Source: Microcebus murinus (Eukaryota; Chordata; Mammalia; Primates; Cheirogaleidae). Taken from it: a stretch of 64,000 nucleotides of DNA. The position numbers and the translations under genes are program-made. The notes beneath the pieces were generated by a model. That model ran no database searches. It saw nothing but the letters and a program-made list of their open reading frames with translations, and was not told the origin of the DNA. Position 1 is the stretch's first letter. The number at the start of each line of letters is the position of its first letter. Below are positions 36,990 through 51,289 of this stretch, in pieces. The stretch is from positions 144,496,501 through 144,560,500 of the forward strand of contig NC_134104.1 in the NCBI RefSeq assembly GCF_040939455.1. The letters are read 5' to 3'.

Positions 36990-37875
36990 TGAAAGGGATC
37001 CAAACTTGGGGTACCGGGAATCACTTCAGGGTCCTCTCTGCTTGTTGTGTCTCTGAACTGACCGGGTGAGGCAGACGTCGACTCTGTTCAGCATCTTGCT
37101 AGCCTTGGGTGTACTTTCTGCAGTGAACCCAACTTGTGTTCCTGAAAATCCATCAGTAGCACAGGTGTGTGGGCCTTCTCTAGTGAAGAGCATCTTAGGA
37201 CCATTAATTACTGACACTTTTAGATTCAAGCAGCCCAATTAAAGTCAGAGCTGCAGGGACAGATTAGTCTCCAGTGCTGTTCCTAACTAACCACTCTGGT
37301 TCAAGATGGCCCACCAAGCACAAATGTTTGTGCCTGCACCTTCTAGGACCCCTTTGCAGTGAATATAAATGAGTAGATCAGAACAGGCAGGAGAACACTG
37401 CAAGGGGAGGGGCATCAGTAATTTTCTGTATTGACTATATTTCTATTTAGTCATATCCAGTAATTTCCTGGAATGAGTAGAGAAGCTGGGAGAGTGTTGT
37501 TGGGTGAACTTTAACTAGACATAGAGGGACTGAGTGCCTCACGCAGCCACAGCCACTCCAGCAGTTACAGAGGGGGCAAGAGTGAGAAAAGGGCTGAACA
37601 TGGGGATGGGTGGGAGGGGTCATTGTTAAGTGAAGGCTAGCGTGTGGAAGAACTACGAGTTGATTTTTCGCCTTTGTCCTCATCCCTGCATGCTTCAGGC
37701 ATGCGGAATAGCAAGCAGCCAGGCATCTCCTTCTCTAAGAGTGGAGTACTGCTTGGGTAGTATGGGTGCACTGGTATCCCAGGGGAAAGCCTTACTTCTC
37801 TGGCATTTGAAGTTGCCAGTGCAAGAGTTGGCTTTCCCTTCTACCATCACCCGAACACACCCACAGATTTTCTAA
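36990..37875. other. Intronic sequence, no recognised element
   Basis: Unassigned; no splice-supported coding text. Confidence 0.45.
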
Positions 37876-37879
37876 TCAG

Positions 37880-39390
<1,511 letters not shown>

Positions 39391-40098
39391 TACATATGCT
39401 CTTTGACTTACTGTGGGGTTACAGGTTATATCCTAATAAACCCATCATAAGTTGACAATATTGTAAGTTTAAAGTTAATTTAATACACCTAACCAACTGA
39501 ACACCATAGATTAGCCTGGCTTACTTTAAACATGCTCAGAACACTTACATTAGCCTACAGCTGGGAAATATCATCTAACACATAACCTATTTTATAACAA
39601 AGTGCTGAATATCTCACATAATTTGTTGAACACTGTACTGAAAGTGAAAAACAGAATGGTTGTATGGTTACTCACCACTAACATACATAGCTAAAAGCAC
39701 ACTGGTCCTAAAGAATGTTTGAAACATTGGACAAAAATTAATATCTAGATGATGATACTAGAATGACAGGGTCATTAATTTCTCTCTCTTCTGAGGAGGC
39801 TTAAGAATAGTTGGTAGAAGGCACTGAGGTATTTACACTTGGCTGATGGTTTAGCAGGTGTAGTGTTCTTTAGAAAGATGTCAAGTATCAATTGTGTATC
39901 CTTGTGATTGCTGACGGGGAGCTGCAGCTCACTGCCACTGCCCAGCATTGGGCAGTATTTCCAGAATATTCTCAAGAAAAGATCTAAATTCAAAATTTGA
40001 AGTACAGCATATATTTGAATGTGTATTGCTTTTGCACCACTGTAGAGTTGGAAAATCGTAAGTCAACTTGCAATCCATTGCAAATCATGGACCAAATA
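39391..40098 (+). mobile_element. Tigger3/4-like DNA transposon (pogo group), internally deleted
   Basis: 'tgctctttgacttactgtgg', 'aaacccatcataagttgaca', 'ttaatacacctaaccaactg' and 'gtgaaaaacagaatggttgt' open it. The closing part is 'attgcttttgcaccactgta' with 'gaaaatcgtaagtcaacttg'. The ends are mutually inverted as in Tigger ('acttac..' / '..gtaagt'). It interrupts the L1. Confidence 0.8.
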
Positions 40099-40099
40099 T

Positions 40100-41160
40100 A
40101 AATGGTCAAATATAAAACAAATTAAAATGTGGCAAAATAGCCTGTTATGACTATCAGATGCTTTTTATAAGTCTCATGGTAACCATAAGGCATAAGCCTA
40201 TAGTAGATACACAAAAAATAAAAAGCAGGGAATCAAAACATACCACTAGAAAAAATCACTTAGCCACGAAGGAAGACAGCAAGAGAGGAAGAAAGAACAG
40301 AGGATCTACAAAACAACTAGAAAACAATTAACAAAATGGCAGTAGTAGGATCTCGCCTATCAGTCATGACCTTGAATATACATGGATTAAATTCTTCAAT
40401 AAAAAAACACAGAGTGGATGAATGATTTAATAAAAATAAGTCCCAACTATATGCTGCTTACAAGAGACTCACTTTAGCTATAAGAACACACATAAACTGA
40501 AAGCAAAGACATGAAAAAAGAATTTCCATGTAAATGGAAACCAAAAGAGAACAGGAGTAGCTATGCTTAGATAAAACAGACTTTAAGTCAAAAACTGTAA
40601 AAACAGACAAGGTCATTTAATGATAAAAGGGTCAGTTCAGCAAGAGGATATAACAATTATATATGCACCTGACATTAGAGCACCTAAATATATAGAGCAA
40701 ATATTCGTAGATGCAAAGGGAGATGCACGCTGCAATACAATAATAGTAAGGGACTTCAGTACCCTACTTCTAGCAATGGACAGATCATCCAGACAGAAAG
40801 TCAATAAGGAAACATCAGACGTAAACTGTTTACACTCTAGACCAAATGGACCTAAAGACATTTTCAGAACATTCCATCCAATGGCTGCAGGATACACATT
40901 CTTCTCAACTGCACATGGAACATCCTCCAAGGTAGATTATATAGAGTAGGCCATAAAAAAGTCTTAATTTAAAAATGATGAAATCTTATCAAATATCTGT
41001 TTTCTCCATAATGGTATAAAAACTAAAACTCAATAGCAGGAGGAACCTTTGGGAAATTCACAAATACATCGAAATTAAATAATATGCTCCTGAAGAACCA
41101 ATGGGTCAATGAAGAAATTAAAAGGGAAATTGAAAAAAAAAAACTTTGAGACAAACAAAA
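40100..41160 (+). mobile_element. L1MA/L1MB-type L1, 5' region and ORF2 start, sense, decayed
   Basis: 'aaggaagacagcaagagagg', 'atgctgcttacaagagactc', 'accaaaagagaacaggagta' and 'acttcagtaccctacttcta' correspond to the L1 ORF2 endonuclease region. A remnant frame (40620-40949) keeps TIIYAPDIRAPKYIEQIF. It is aligned in order with the L1 at 51.3-52.9 kb. Frameshifts and stops break it; it ends where ORF2 would continue. Confidence 0.85.
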
Positions 41161-41164
41161 ATAG

Positions 41165-41595
41165 AAACACAACATACCAAAACTTAAAATGGGGTGGGAT
41201 TTTCAGCAAGCACAAGAGTATATGGAAGAGAAGTTTCATGATAGCAGAAGTATTCTCTCTTAAGTAGAAGTTGAACATCCCTGGACTTTAACTTTGCAAC
41301 TGTGGAGAAGGATACAGATATATAATTATGACACCTGGCTCAACTGTGAACAAGACTCATGTAGCCACAATAACATTAATTAGCACTATTTATTGGTTTT
41401 TGGTATGTACAATCAAGCCAAAATCAGAGCTATGGTGATAGTATAAAATGCAAATGTTATCAAATTTGACTATATAAAGGTAAAAGTATAACAGAAGTTA
41501 TCTTTAAAATCTTAAACTTTTAAATTGGCGAGTCCAGAGGTATTGCAAAACTTGATAAAGCAAGAAATAGCTGCCTATTACTAAAAATTGCAGAA
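41165..41595. other. Intronic AT-rich sequence
   Basis: Possibly L1-derived at the edges ('ttaactttgcaactgtggag'), but not delimitable. Confidence 0.4.
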
Positions 41596-41599
41596 GTCA

Positions 41600-41765
41600 C
41601 CAGAGCAGTGCTTCTTAGGGTGTGGTCCCTGAACCAGCAGCATCAACCTCTTTTGGCATCTTGTGAGAAATGAAAATTCTTGGGCCCACCCCAGACCCAC
41701 CGAATCAGAAACTCAAGGGGTGGGCCCTAGTCATCCGTGTGAGCACCCTTGCAGTAGAGGAGATA
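41600..41765 (-). repeat. MER5A (hAT-Charlie) element, antisense
   Basis: 'cagtgcttcttagggtgtgg' 'tccctgaaccagcagcatca', then 'cgaatcagaaactcaagggg' and 'cacccttgcagtag' is the reversed MER5A order. Confidence 0.8.
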
Positions 41766-41769
41766 AAGG

Positions 41770-42975
41770 AATGATTTGCCTGTCAGAATCAGGAAGGGGT
41801 GTGGGGAGGTTGGGAGGGATACTCTGTAAGTGAGATAAATTCATGTCTATCATGGAAGGAATAAAATAAGGTTATGTATAGATCTGATAAATTGAGGCGT
41901 AGTATTGGCATGTTTTCTAGAGAGATGGAAATAATCATCAAAAGAAACATAGACAGACATGGATGACAGTGGTTGCCCCTGGAGAGCAGGACTCATATGG
42001 GGAGGTGTGTGGTGGTGGGGGGGGGTGTTATTATTTTTTTAACCATGTGATTCTTTAGTTGAAATTAAAAGAAAAGAAAAGTATTGTTCTTAGATTGGGA
42101 AGATTGTCCTGGAGCCTGAGAAAAATTCTAGGAGAGCCCTTCTCGCTTATTCTCCTTTTCCTGACTGTGGGAGGGAAAAAGATAATTTAATGATCTCCCT
42201 CCATGTGTCTTCCAGATGTTGGCTCGGTTTGGGGGAAGACAGATTCTGAGAGCTTGCCCCACTCTGGGAAACAGAGCTGATTTTTAACCTGTGTGTATAT
42301 ATCCAGCAGTTCCACGCAGAGCATCTCACCTCTTTCACAGGAAGGACTAAACTCATAAGAGCTCTTTAGGTCATGTTGCCAGATAGCATTAGGGTTTCAC
42401 TACTTTAAATGCTTTAATCTCTCCACCTGAAAAGCACTGAGCCTGTGCACAGGACTGGACAGAGAGGTGGATTACATCATGGTGATCCTTTAGAGTTGGG
42501 ATCTGCCCCACTGATGGCCTAGTTAAAGTGGCATAGCTGCACAGTGACTGTCACATGGAGACAGTGACTCATGCATGGTAAGGCTTACTGATGAACACGG
42601 GTTTTTTGCAGTGAGTTGAGAGTGTGTAGAGCAGGAAGGAGACCACACCTTCCTCTGCTATATGAAGAACAGTCTTGGGAAAAGAGGGGATCTGGGTAAG
42701 GCTTTGGTATTAGGCTCTGTGAGTGAATAGTGGGGTTGCCACTGACGCTGAGACAGGGTTGGGATTCTGGGTGCTCTGGGGGTCATGGTGCTCTCATGCT
42801 GCAAGCCTCTGTAGGACACACAGTCTGATGAGGAGACACTTCACCTTAGCATTTAAGGAAAGCAAGCGCATGCCTCTCTCTGCTCAGAAGGGGTTGGAGG
42901 GAGGTGGATATTTGATACAAAAAAAAATTTCTTTTTTTTCATTACCCCTAAGAGTATTTAAAAGGACAATAAATC
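41770..42975. other. Intronic sequence, no recognised element
   Basis: Contains a G/T-rich patch at 41998-42028. Otherwise unassigned. Confidence 0.45.
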
Positions 42976-42979
42976 CAGA

Positions 42980-43560
42980 AGTAATTCAGTCAATTGTGTG
43001 CCTACTTTATGTAAGACCTCAATGAAAAGATAAATAAAATATTGCTGTCTTCAGTGGACTTACAGTCCAGAAAGAACTTATAGGGTGAGATTCAGGTTAA
43101 TGTGTACAAATTTCACTCCAGAGACCACTTCCAGCTGAGGAGAAGGAAACATTCTATGGAGAAAGGGAGAATTGGCCAGAGCCTCAAGGGAGAAGCAGGA
43201 ATTGGACACTCAGGGATGGGGGCGAGGGGAGTTGGCAGCTGACAGAGGAGGAAGCCTAATGGATGCTAAAGGTCTTCCACATGGCTGACTATCTAGTGAG
43301 AGGAAGGGCAGTGGCCAGCAGGACTGGAGACTTGGTCACACATCTAAGGCTACTTGTTCACTGGCCAAGGAGCTGGACTTGATTCTCTAGGGGATAGAAG
43401 ACCATTACATCGTTTTGAGTTCAAGGAGATCAGAGACGTGCTTCAGGGAGATTGGTCTGCCTGAGTCTGGGGAGGCCAGTTAGAAACTTGTCATAATAGC
43501 CAGGGGCAGGCCTTGCAGCTGTGTCCTTGGAGGTTCTGCCTGATGTGCCCAGAGAGTTGA
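42980..43560 (-). repeat. L2 LINE 3' fragment, antisense
   Basis: 'caattgtgtgcctactttat', 'ggacttacagtccagaaaga', 'gttcactggccaaggagctg' and 'cagggagattggtctgcctg' follow the antisense L2 order. Confidence 0.6.
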
Positions 43561-43861
43561 CTCATAATTAGTTACTGGCTGGTCTCAGCTGCTGACACAG
43601 AGCGCATGGCACTAAATGAAGCAATCACAGAAAGCCCTGTCTGGTCTGTGTGCTGGGAAAGAAGCAATGCTGTCCTTGGACGGGTCACCTGAACAGCCCT
43701 TATCTTTCCCTCCTCAGTGCCTCAGTGGAGGTGCCAATGGCTATGACAGATGTCCTGTCTTCAAACCCTGTACAAAGAGTAGGCTTTGGAAATTATAACT
43801 GTGTTCATGCTTCCTCAGGAGGTCCCCAGAGAGATCTGGCTAGGGCTGGGCTTCCAGGTTG

Positions 43862-44478
43862 CTCCCTGTTGTAGTCAGAATGCCCCCCCAAAGATGTCTA
43901 CACCCCAACTCCTGGATCCTGTGATAATGACCCACTACGTGGCAGAAGGGACTTTGCATGTGTAATTAAGCTTTTGGACTTTAAAATGGGGAGATTAGCC
44001 TGCATTACTTCAAGTGGGTCCAGTCTAATCCCACGAGCCCTTAACAGCTGCAGACGTCCTTCAGCCGGAGGTGGCGGGAGGAGGCGGAACAGGCAGTCAC
44101 AGACAGGAAGCACAATGCCTGGCTGGTTTTGGAGATGGCGTGTGCAGTGTGACAGGAATGCGGGCAACCCTCAGGGCTGGGAGGGGCCCTGGGTGAGTGT
44201 CAGCGAGGAAATAGGAACCTCAGTCCTGCAGCCACATGGAACAGGCTTCTGCCAACAACCTGGACAAAGGGGGAAGTAGATTCCCCTACCGGGCCTCCAG
44301 ATAAGAGCCCAGGCCAGCCGATGCCTTGATTTCGGCTTGTAGAACCCGGGGCAGAGAGACAAACTCAACCCACCGAATTTTTGACTGAGGAATTGCGAGA
44401 GAATAGATTTGTATTGTTTTGAGCTGCTAAATTCACGGTGATGTACTGCTGCGCAATAGAAAATAGTGTATACACAGT
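43862..44478 (+). mobile_element. MLT1B/C-type LTR (ERVL-MaLR), sense orientation, about full length
   Basis: 'tgtagtcagaatgccccccc', 'gcagaagggactttgcatgt', 'ccagtctaatcccacgagcc', 'ccgatgccttgatttcggct' and 'tattgttttgagctgctaaa' follow the MLT1C order; it ends 'gcgcaatagaaaatagtgta'. Sense to ITGA9, unlike the family A copies. Confidence 0.8.
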
Positions 44479-44479
44479 A

Positions 44480-45100
44480 CAGCCCACACCTCGGGACCCC
44501 GGACCCCTTTCTTGCTTGGCTTCTCTTGGCAAGGAGCACACGCTTCAGAGTGAGGGCTCAGGGCCCTCTTTCCACCTGTCACTTGCATGGCCGTCATCTG
44601 CTCTGCCAGCCTCCCGGGGGGTTGTGGGGTTATACGAAATAATGCCTGAGGAGCACAGAAACGAGGGGCAGCACTAGGTTCTGCCCTTCCCTTCCGGGAA
44701 GCTGGCTTCGTGGCAGCGAGGTGAGGAGAAAGTGAGGCAGCCCACGGGGGTGAGCCTGCCCCTGGCTCTGGAGGAGCAGGTGTGCCACGGACGCCGGTTC
44801 CTTTGCTCTGAGTGCGCTTGGTCTCAGCTGGCCAGTGGGTGGGTCGCTCCCTGGCTGCGGGCGGTGGCGCTGCCTGAGGGTTCTGGTCGGTTCCTCAGGT
44901 GGATCTCTTGGGATCTTTAGGACCTTCTGGCCCTCGCTTGTCAGGCCCAGACATGCCTCTTGGCTGTCCCCATTACGGGACACAGAGGGATGTCCCCTAT
45001 AACCAGTACTAAGAGCCAGCCCTCCCACTACAAGCCCACATAGTACGTGAGTCCCTCTTCTTTGCTTCATAATCTGCTGCCACCCTCTAGGCCAGGCTGC
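44480..45100. other. Intronic sequence, GC-rich, no recognised element
   Basis: An open frame of 157 codons on the minus strand (44630-45103) has no recognisable domain and overlaps plus-strand frames. Confidence 0.45.
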
Positions 45101-45104
45101 CATT

Positions 45105-45940
<836 letters not shown>

Positions 45941-46507
45941 AGTTGAAAGAGCCCTTCTGAAAAACCACCAGGATAGGTTGTTCTGCAAAGATTGGACATT
46001 GTATTCCCAGAACTGCTTCACTGGCAGATTCAGCAAAGCTGTGCAGTTAAAGGAAATGTGCTTCTTGGTCCTTCTGGGCATTCCTCATGGGCAGGAGAGC
46101 ATGGCGTGTGATTTATGGTGACTTACCCACACCACAGTACGTTTGTGTGTGTGAGTCTACTTTTCCAAGGAACAAGATGGAGAAAATATGGCTGGTGAAA
46201 GAAAAGGCATTGGCTTGGTTGAGAATTGTCACTTTATCTTTCAAGTGAAAAGTCAGCTATTTTACTGTAATATTAATTTTTAACTATGTTGAAGCTATAT
46301 ACTTTGGGTCTCCAATGTGCTGGAAATTGTTACCCTCTGTTCCTCCCACCTGAGATCCCCTCAGTGCCTGTGCATGTAGGGCTATAGCTCATGCTATGAA
46401 AACTCACTGTTTGCACAGCCTGGACATTAGGTAATACTTTCCAAGCTGAAGTGCCCAGCTGGCTTAGCGTGCAGTTATTTATAGCTGCAAGGTTTATTTT
46501 CATTATC

Positions 46508-46662
46508 ATTTTTTTAAGAGATAGGGTCTCACTCTGTCACACAGGCTGGAGTGCAGTGGCATGATCGGAGTTCACTGTAATCTCAAACTCCTGGGCTCAA
46601 GTAATCTTCCCACCTGAGCCTCCAAGTAGCTGGGACTTCAGGTGTGTACCACCACCCAACTT
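46508..46662 (-). repeat. FLAM/Alu left-monomer-like SINE, antisense
   Basis: A T-run, 'agagatagggtctcactctg', 'caggctggagtgcagtggca' and 'cctcc-aagtagctgggact'; single arm. Confidence 0.8.
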
Positions 46663-46664
46663 AT

Positions 46665-49200
46665 CATCATATTTAAACTTCTCTGCAGAAGGAATGGAAG
46701 ACTGAGAGGTTGAGAGAGTAGAAGAGGAGAGAGAAGAGTAACTTCAGACATCAGAACCAGACAGGCTTCCATGACCATCTAGCTTGGAGGATTCCAGATT
46801 GCATGCCTGGATTCAGAGGGGCAGTGTGGCCAGCTGGAGGGAGAAGGGGGTTAGAAGAAAAAGTTCCTACCTTCTGTCCTTGTTTGAATCAGGCCAGCAC
46901 TACTATTATAGGCATCAGCTTCTGGGTAAATACTCTTTTCAAAAAGGGCACCATGGGGGAACATGTGTGAAAACCACCTAATTTCAAATACAGATGAGAA
47001 AATACAAGCAGTTCAACCATCTCGCTGACCAGAGAAGTCTGGCCATGTCCCCGTCTCAGGCTTCCTCTCCAAGGTTATACCCAAGAGCAAAGGAGAAGGG
47101 ACTCCACCTATCAAAGGCTGGGCGGTAGCCTGAAGTGACCTATTGAATTTGCAAAATTTCTTCTTTAGTGTTATATTTGATTTTTGCAGTTTGTGGGGGG
47201 GGGGGAAATGTGTTCTAGTCTTCTGAATCTCTTTTCTCAGCAGAAAATAATGATTTTTTTCTAAAAACGTTCAAGCTTGTTGGGTTGTCTTCTATATTGT
47301 CTTGTGTTATTCAAAACCTTGCCTAAAAACATGGGTTTTTAGGGGTGTGCAAGCACTTCCAGTGGACAGACTCTGGATGGTGAAGAAACATTTTCTTCTC
47401 TTCTGAGATGATTTAGGAAATCATATGCAAGGTACTTGTTGTTCTCAGTTATACCTGAGGCCTTATTTGGGGATGTTCTGCAGATAGACAGGAGAAGTCT
47501 CTGGGGCCTTCTCCAGCTTCAGGGCCATCTTTCTCCCAGTTGCCTGCCCACGTCTCACTTAGCAGCTTTTAGAAATGCAGCTAGCATGCTGTTGCCTTCT
47601 CTCTGACAGCACCAGCCCCTTTATTTGACCTCCCTGATTCTGTTTTATGCCTCTTCTTTTGACTAATTAACAGCAACTTTAAGAAAGAAAAAAAATGAAA
47701 TGTAGAACATAAAAGATTCCAGGGTAAACACCAAGGAGGAGCATTTCCAGCCTTGGGAGGCAAAAGGTCCCTGGAAGAGAATTTATAGCTGATATTAAAA
47801 GTTAGGATTGTAGATGGACGTGAAATGTGGCCCATGAAAGGCCACCCAGTGCTGGGAGGATCTGGAAAGGGCACTGGGCTGGGATTCCAGGGCCTCGCTG
47901 AAGAGTCAGCCCTACTCCATCATCATGGAGGTTGAACTGGATCACCCAAACGATGCCGGTAGGCAGAGGGGACCGTTCCACACCCTGCAGGGCCGTGGAG
48001 TAAACCAGAGGATGCCCAGGACAGAAGAACTTATTACTTCCAGTTTTTCCACAGAGGCATAATAAGCAAAATTGCTGCCGTGTTTGTGTTCAGAGGAAGA
48101 CCAACAGGGCTGTTTTTCTTCCCATGATTTCAAAATCTGAAAGGACAATTTATGCAGACCCTGAGACAAGAAGGAATTTTTCAGCTTTAATTTTATGAAG
48201 CATTTGTCTTTCATTATTCTTGAGGATGTGACAGTCCTTGAAAAGCAAACTGTGTCTGTATGGCCTGATTTTAAATACCAGGCAATGAGCCTTTTCCTTC
48301 CTTCACTGGGCCAAGGGTAGAATAGAGATGAAATTCCTGGGACCACCCTGTGCTCTTCTGCTGTACCACATGAAGGACAGCTTTGGATTCTGGAAAAAGA
48401 ACATTGAAACAGAACTGGGAGGGAGAAACCTCTTATGCTCAGGTCATGGCATTTATACAAAAATGTTTGAATACTGTGCTAGGTGTTGGGGGTTGCGGAC
48501 ATGAATTACATGGCTGGGGGCCTCTGGGAAGTTATGCGGGACAGTGAGAGGGACACAGGTTCAGAAATGCCACTCCTGTTGTCCAGGCAGAATGCAGCAA
48601 CGTAAAGGCAGAAACCCTCTGTGAAGTCATATCGCACATCAGAAAACGTATTACTCATTTTAGCTTAAAAATAGCCTTCTTGTTTGGTCCCCTTGGGTGG
48701 GATTTGAAAAGCATATATTCCCACCCAATCCAATTGTCCTGCTTTTCTCAAGCTTCAGCATGGGATTTGGTTACCATAGGAACCCTATAAACAGTGTCCA
48801 ATCCACGTTAGTAATTGTATTTTTGTTAAAGCAAATATCACCAAGTCCAAAAATCTAACCCTTGTCTGAACACGACAGCTGGAATGGGCTGAGAATCCTA
48901 CTTTCTATTAGATCAGAAGGGAAGATTTTCTGGCACAGATTTAGGTAGGAGAAATGGACTCCCCCATGGCCCAAGCACCTAGATGACATGCTCTCTGAAG
49001 TCACCCTCAGCCAGGAGGAGCCATTGAGTGCCAACCCCAAATCACATGTCCCCGAGGCTGCGCTGGCCGTGGTGGCCATGGCTTTGTGAGAAGAGCACAG
49101 CCAGCTCCAGACTGTGTGCTCTGACTCAGAGGGAAATGCAACTTGAGCTGGAGCCACTATATATATATTTTTTTTCCTGGCCTGAAGAGAATGAAGAAAC
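46665..49200. other. Intronic sequence, mostly unassigned
   Basis: A G-run lies at 47194-47204. A short antisense L2-like piece ('actgtgctaggtgttggggg') lies near 48475. Minus-strand open frames of 172 codons (47942-48460) and 132 codons (48855-49253) have no known domain. Confidence 0.45.
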
Positions 49201-49204
49201 CAAT

Positions 49205-49435
49205 AGCCAAATATTCTAGAACAGGATTCAGCAAACTGCAGCCCATGGGCCAAATCAGCTGCTGCCTGTTCTTATAAATGCAGTTTTATTGGAGCACGTC
49301 CATGCCCACCCCTTCAGGTACCGTCTGTGGCCGCATTCACAGGTGAGCAGTGTGGCTGAGACCATGCAGCCCACACGCCCAGATCGTATACTCCCTGACC
49401 CTTTCCAGAAAAAGTTTGCCAGTCTTGTTCTAAAA
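49205..49435 (+). repeat. hAT-like MER element (family not assigned)
   Basis: 'ggattcagcaaactgcagcc' 'catgggccaaatcagctgct', 'gcagttttattggagcacgt' and 'agaaaaagtttgccagtctt' form a known short DNA-transposon arrangement with near-inverted ends (agcaaact / agtttgcc). Confidence 0.65.
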
Positions 49436-49439
49436 GAAC

Positions 49440-50315
49440 TAGAGTAAGGATTTAGTGAGAAGCTGGAGACAAGGGTTTTTGTTTGTTTGTTGTTGTTTGT
49501 TTGTTTGTTTTAAATCCTGCATTCTCCAGGGAAACCTGAGGGAGCCAGCAGGGAAATCAAGTCTGTGAGCTGAGAAGGCCACTGAGTGTCCATCCAGTCC
49601 TCAGCTCTCTGAAGCCTGGGGCAGCAAAGAGTTGTCTCCCGAGAAAAAGGCTTTAACCGCCTTTAATCAGGCAGGAATAAGTGATGATGGCTTTTTAGAT
49701 CTGTTTGCATTTACTGGAAAGGCTTCTTCCAGGGAAAGAAAGAGACGGGGCTTTTGCCAGCTAGCAGGTGGAGGCTGGAGGGAGGTGGAAGAAACTGCTT
49801 CCAAGCGGAGTTTGGATTTGTCTACTCGGAGCAGCCAAGCTTGTGTTTGCCAGAGGACTGAGGGGGATGTGGGTAAAAGTGGGCAGAGGAGCTTTGTAGA
49901 GGCCCAAGTTGGAGCTGCTGGGATTGTTTCCTGAGAGGAAAATCAGGGGTTTGGCTCACTGGTTTCATGGAGAACCTGTACTCTTTGTACTTTGTACAGA
50001 GGAAAAATAGTTTTACTTGCCTCTGGACACTGTGTTGTCGCCCAGCCCTCTGAGGCTTCAGTCTGCTCGCCCTCCTGTCCCACAGTGATGCCTTTCAGCC
50101 CTCAGGAGATGAGCTGGCCTCTTGCCCAGAGAGACTAAGCCAGAGCACAGGCACTCTGAGTTTCAACCTCAGCTCCCCTGTGCATGACATGTGTTTCTTG
50201 GTTTCCTGGTGTCTTGCTTTTTTACCTATGAGACACCTGCATTCTCAGCCTACAGAGGGTCTTGCCTAAGGCAAGGCTTGGATTGTGCAGCCCACTTTTG
50301 TTCAGAATGTTGCCC
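49440..50315. other. Intronic sequence with a (TTTG)n tract
   Basis: 'gtttgtttgttgttgtttgt' at 49480-49511 is a simple tract. The rest, including a 100-codon plus frame (49632-49934), is unassigned. Confidence 0.45.
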
Positions 50316-51289
50316 AAGTTAGGGGAGGCCATTAGATTGGCTGTGAAATTTAGTGACTTAAAATAACAGTCATTTTTTTGTTCATGAATTTGATTTTTTC
50401 ATTGTTTTTTGTTGTATATATTTCAGGTATATAACATGGTGTTTTGATCTATATACATAGTGAAATGATTGCTATAGTCAAGGAAATTAAAATATTCATC
50501 TCATATAATTTTTTTTGTTTGTTTGTTTTTGGTGGTAGGAACACTTGAAATTGACTTTGAAGGATCACTTGAAATCTTGGCAAATTTCCAGTATATAGTA
50601 CAATATTATTAACGATAGTCATTAGGTTGTGCATTAGGTCTCTAGACTTATTCATCCTATGTAACTACAGCTTTGTATCTTTGACCAATATCTCCCCATT
50701 CCCTGCCCTCTGTTAACCACTAGGGTTCTACTTACTGTTTCTATGTATTTAACTTTTCTAGATTCAATAATAAGTGAGATCATGCACTAATACTTTCCAT
50801 GTCTGGCTTATTTCACTTAGCATAATGTCCTCCAGTTTCATCCATGTTGTCCCAAAATGGCAGGATCTCCTTTTTAAAGGCTGAATAATAGTCCATTATG
50901 TATATATACTACAATTTCTTTATGCATTCACCTGTCGACAAACAGGTTTTTCCATATCTTGGCTATTGTGATTAATGCTGCAATGAACATGGGGATACCT
51001 CTATAAGGTCCTAATTTTATTTTCTTTGGTTATATAATCAAAAGAGGTATTGCTGGATTATATGGTAGTTCTATTTTTAATTTTTCAAGGAACTTCCACA
51101 ATGGCTGTACCAATTTACATTGGCACCAACAGTGTACAAGGGTACACTTTTCTTCATACCCTTGCCAACACTTGTTATCTCTTGTGTTTTTTAGAATAGC
51201 CATACTAACAGATATGAGATGATATCCCATTGTGGTTTTGATTTGCATTTCCCTGATGGTTAGTGATATTGATTTTTCAGCAGAAACCT

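Noticed and set aside
40620..40949. 109-codon plus-strand frame with conserved-looking protein text
   Set aside because: It is a remnant of L1 ORF2 endonuclease, not a host gene.
44040..44120. CpG-containing GC-rich patch as a possible promoter island
   Set aside because: It lies inside the MLT1 LTR, is too short, and CpG density falls off immediately; no promoter supported.
44630..45103. 157-codon minus-strand frame
   Set aside because: GC-rich intron without recognisable domain; plus-strand frames overlap it.
47942..48460. 172-codon minus-strand frame
   Set aside because: No family resemblance and no supporting signals; intronic chance ORF.
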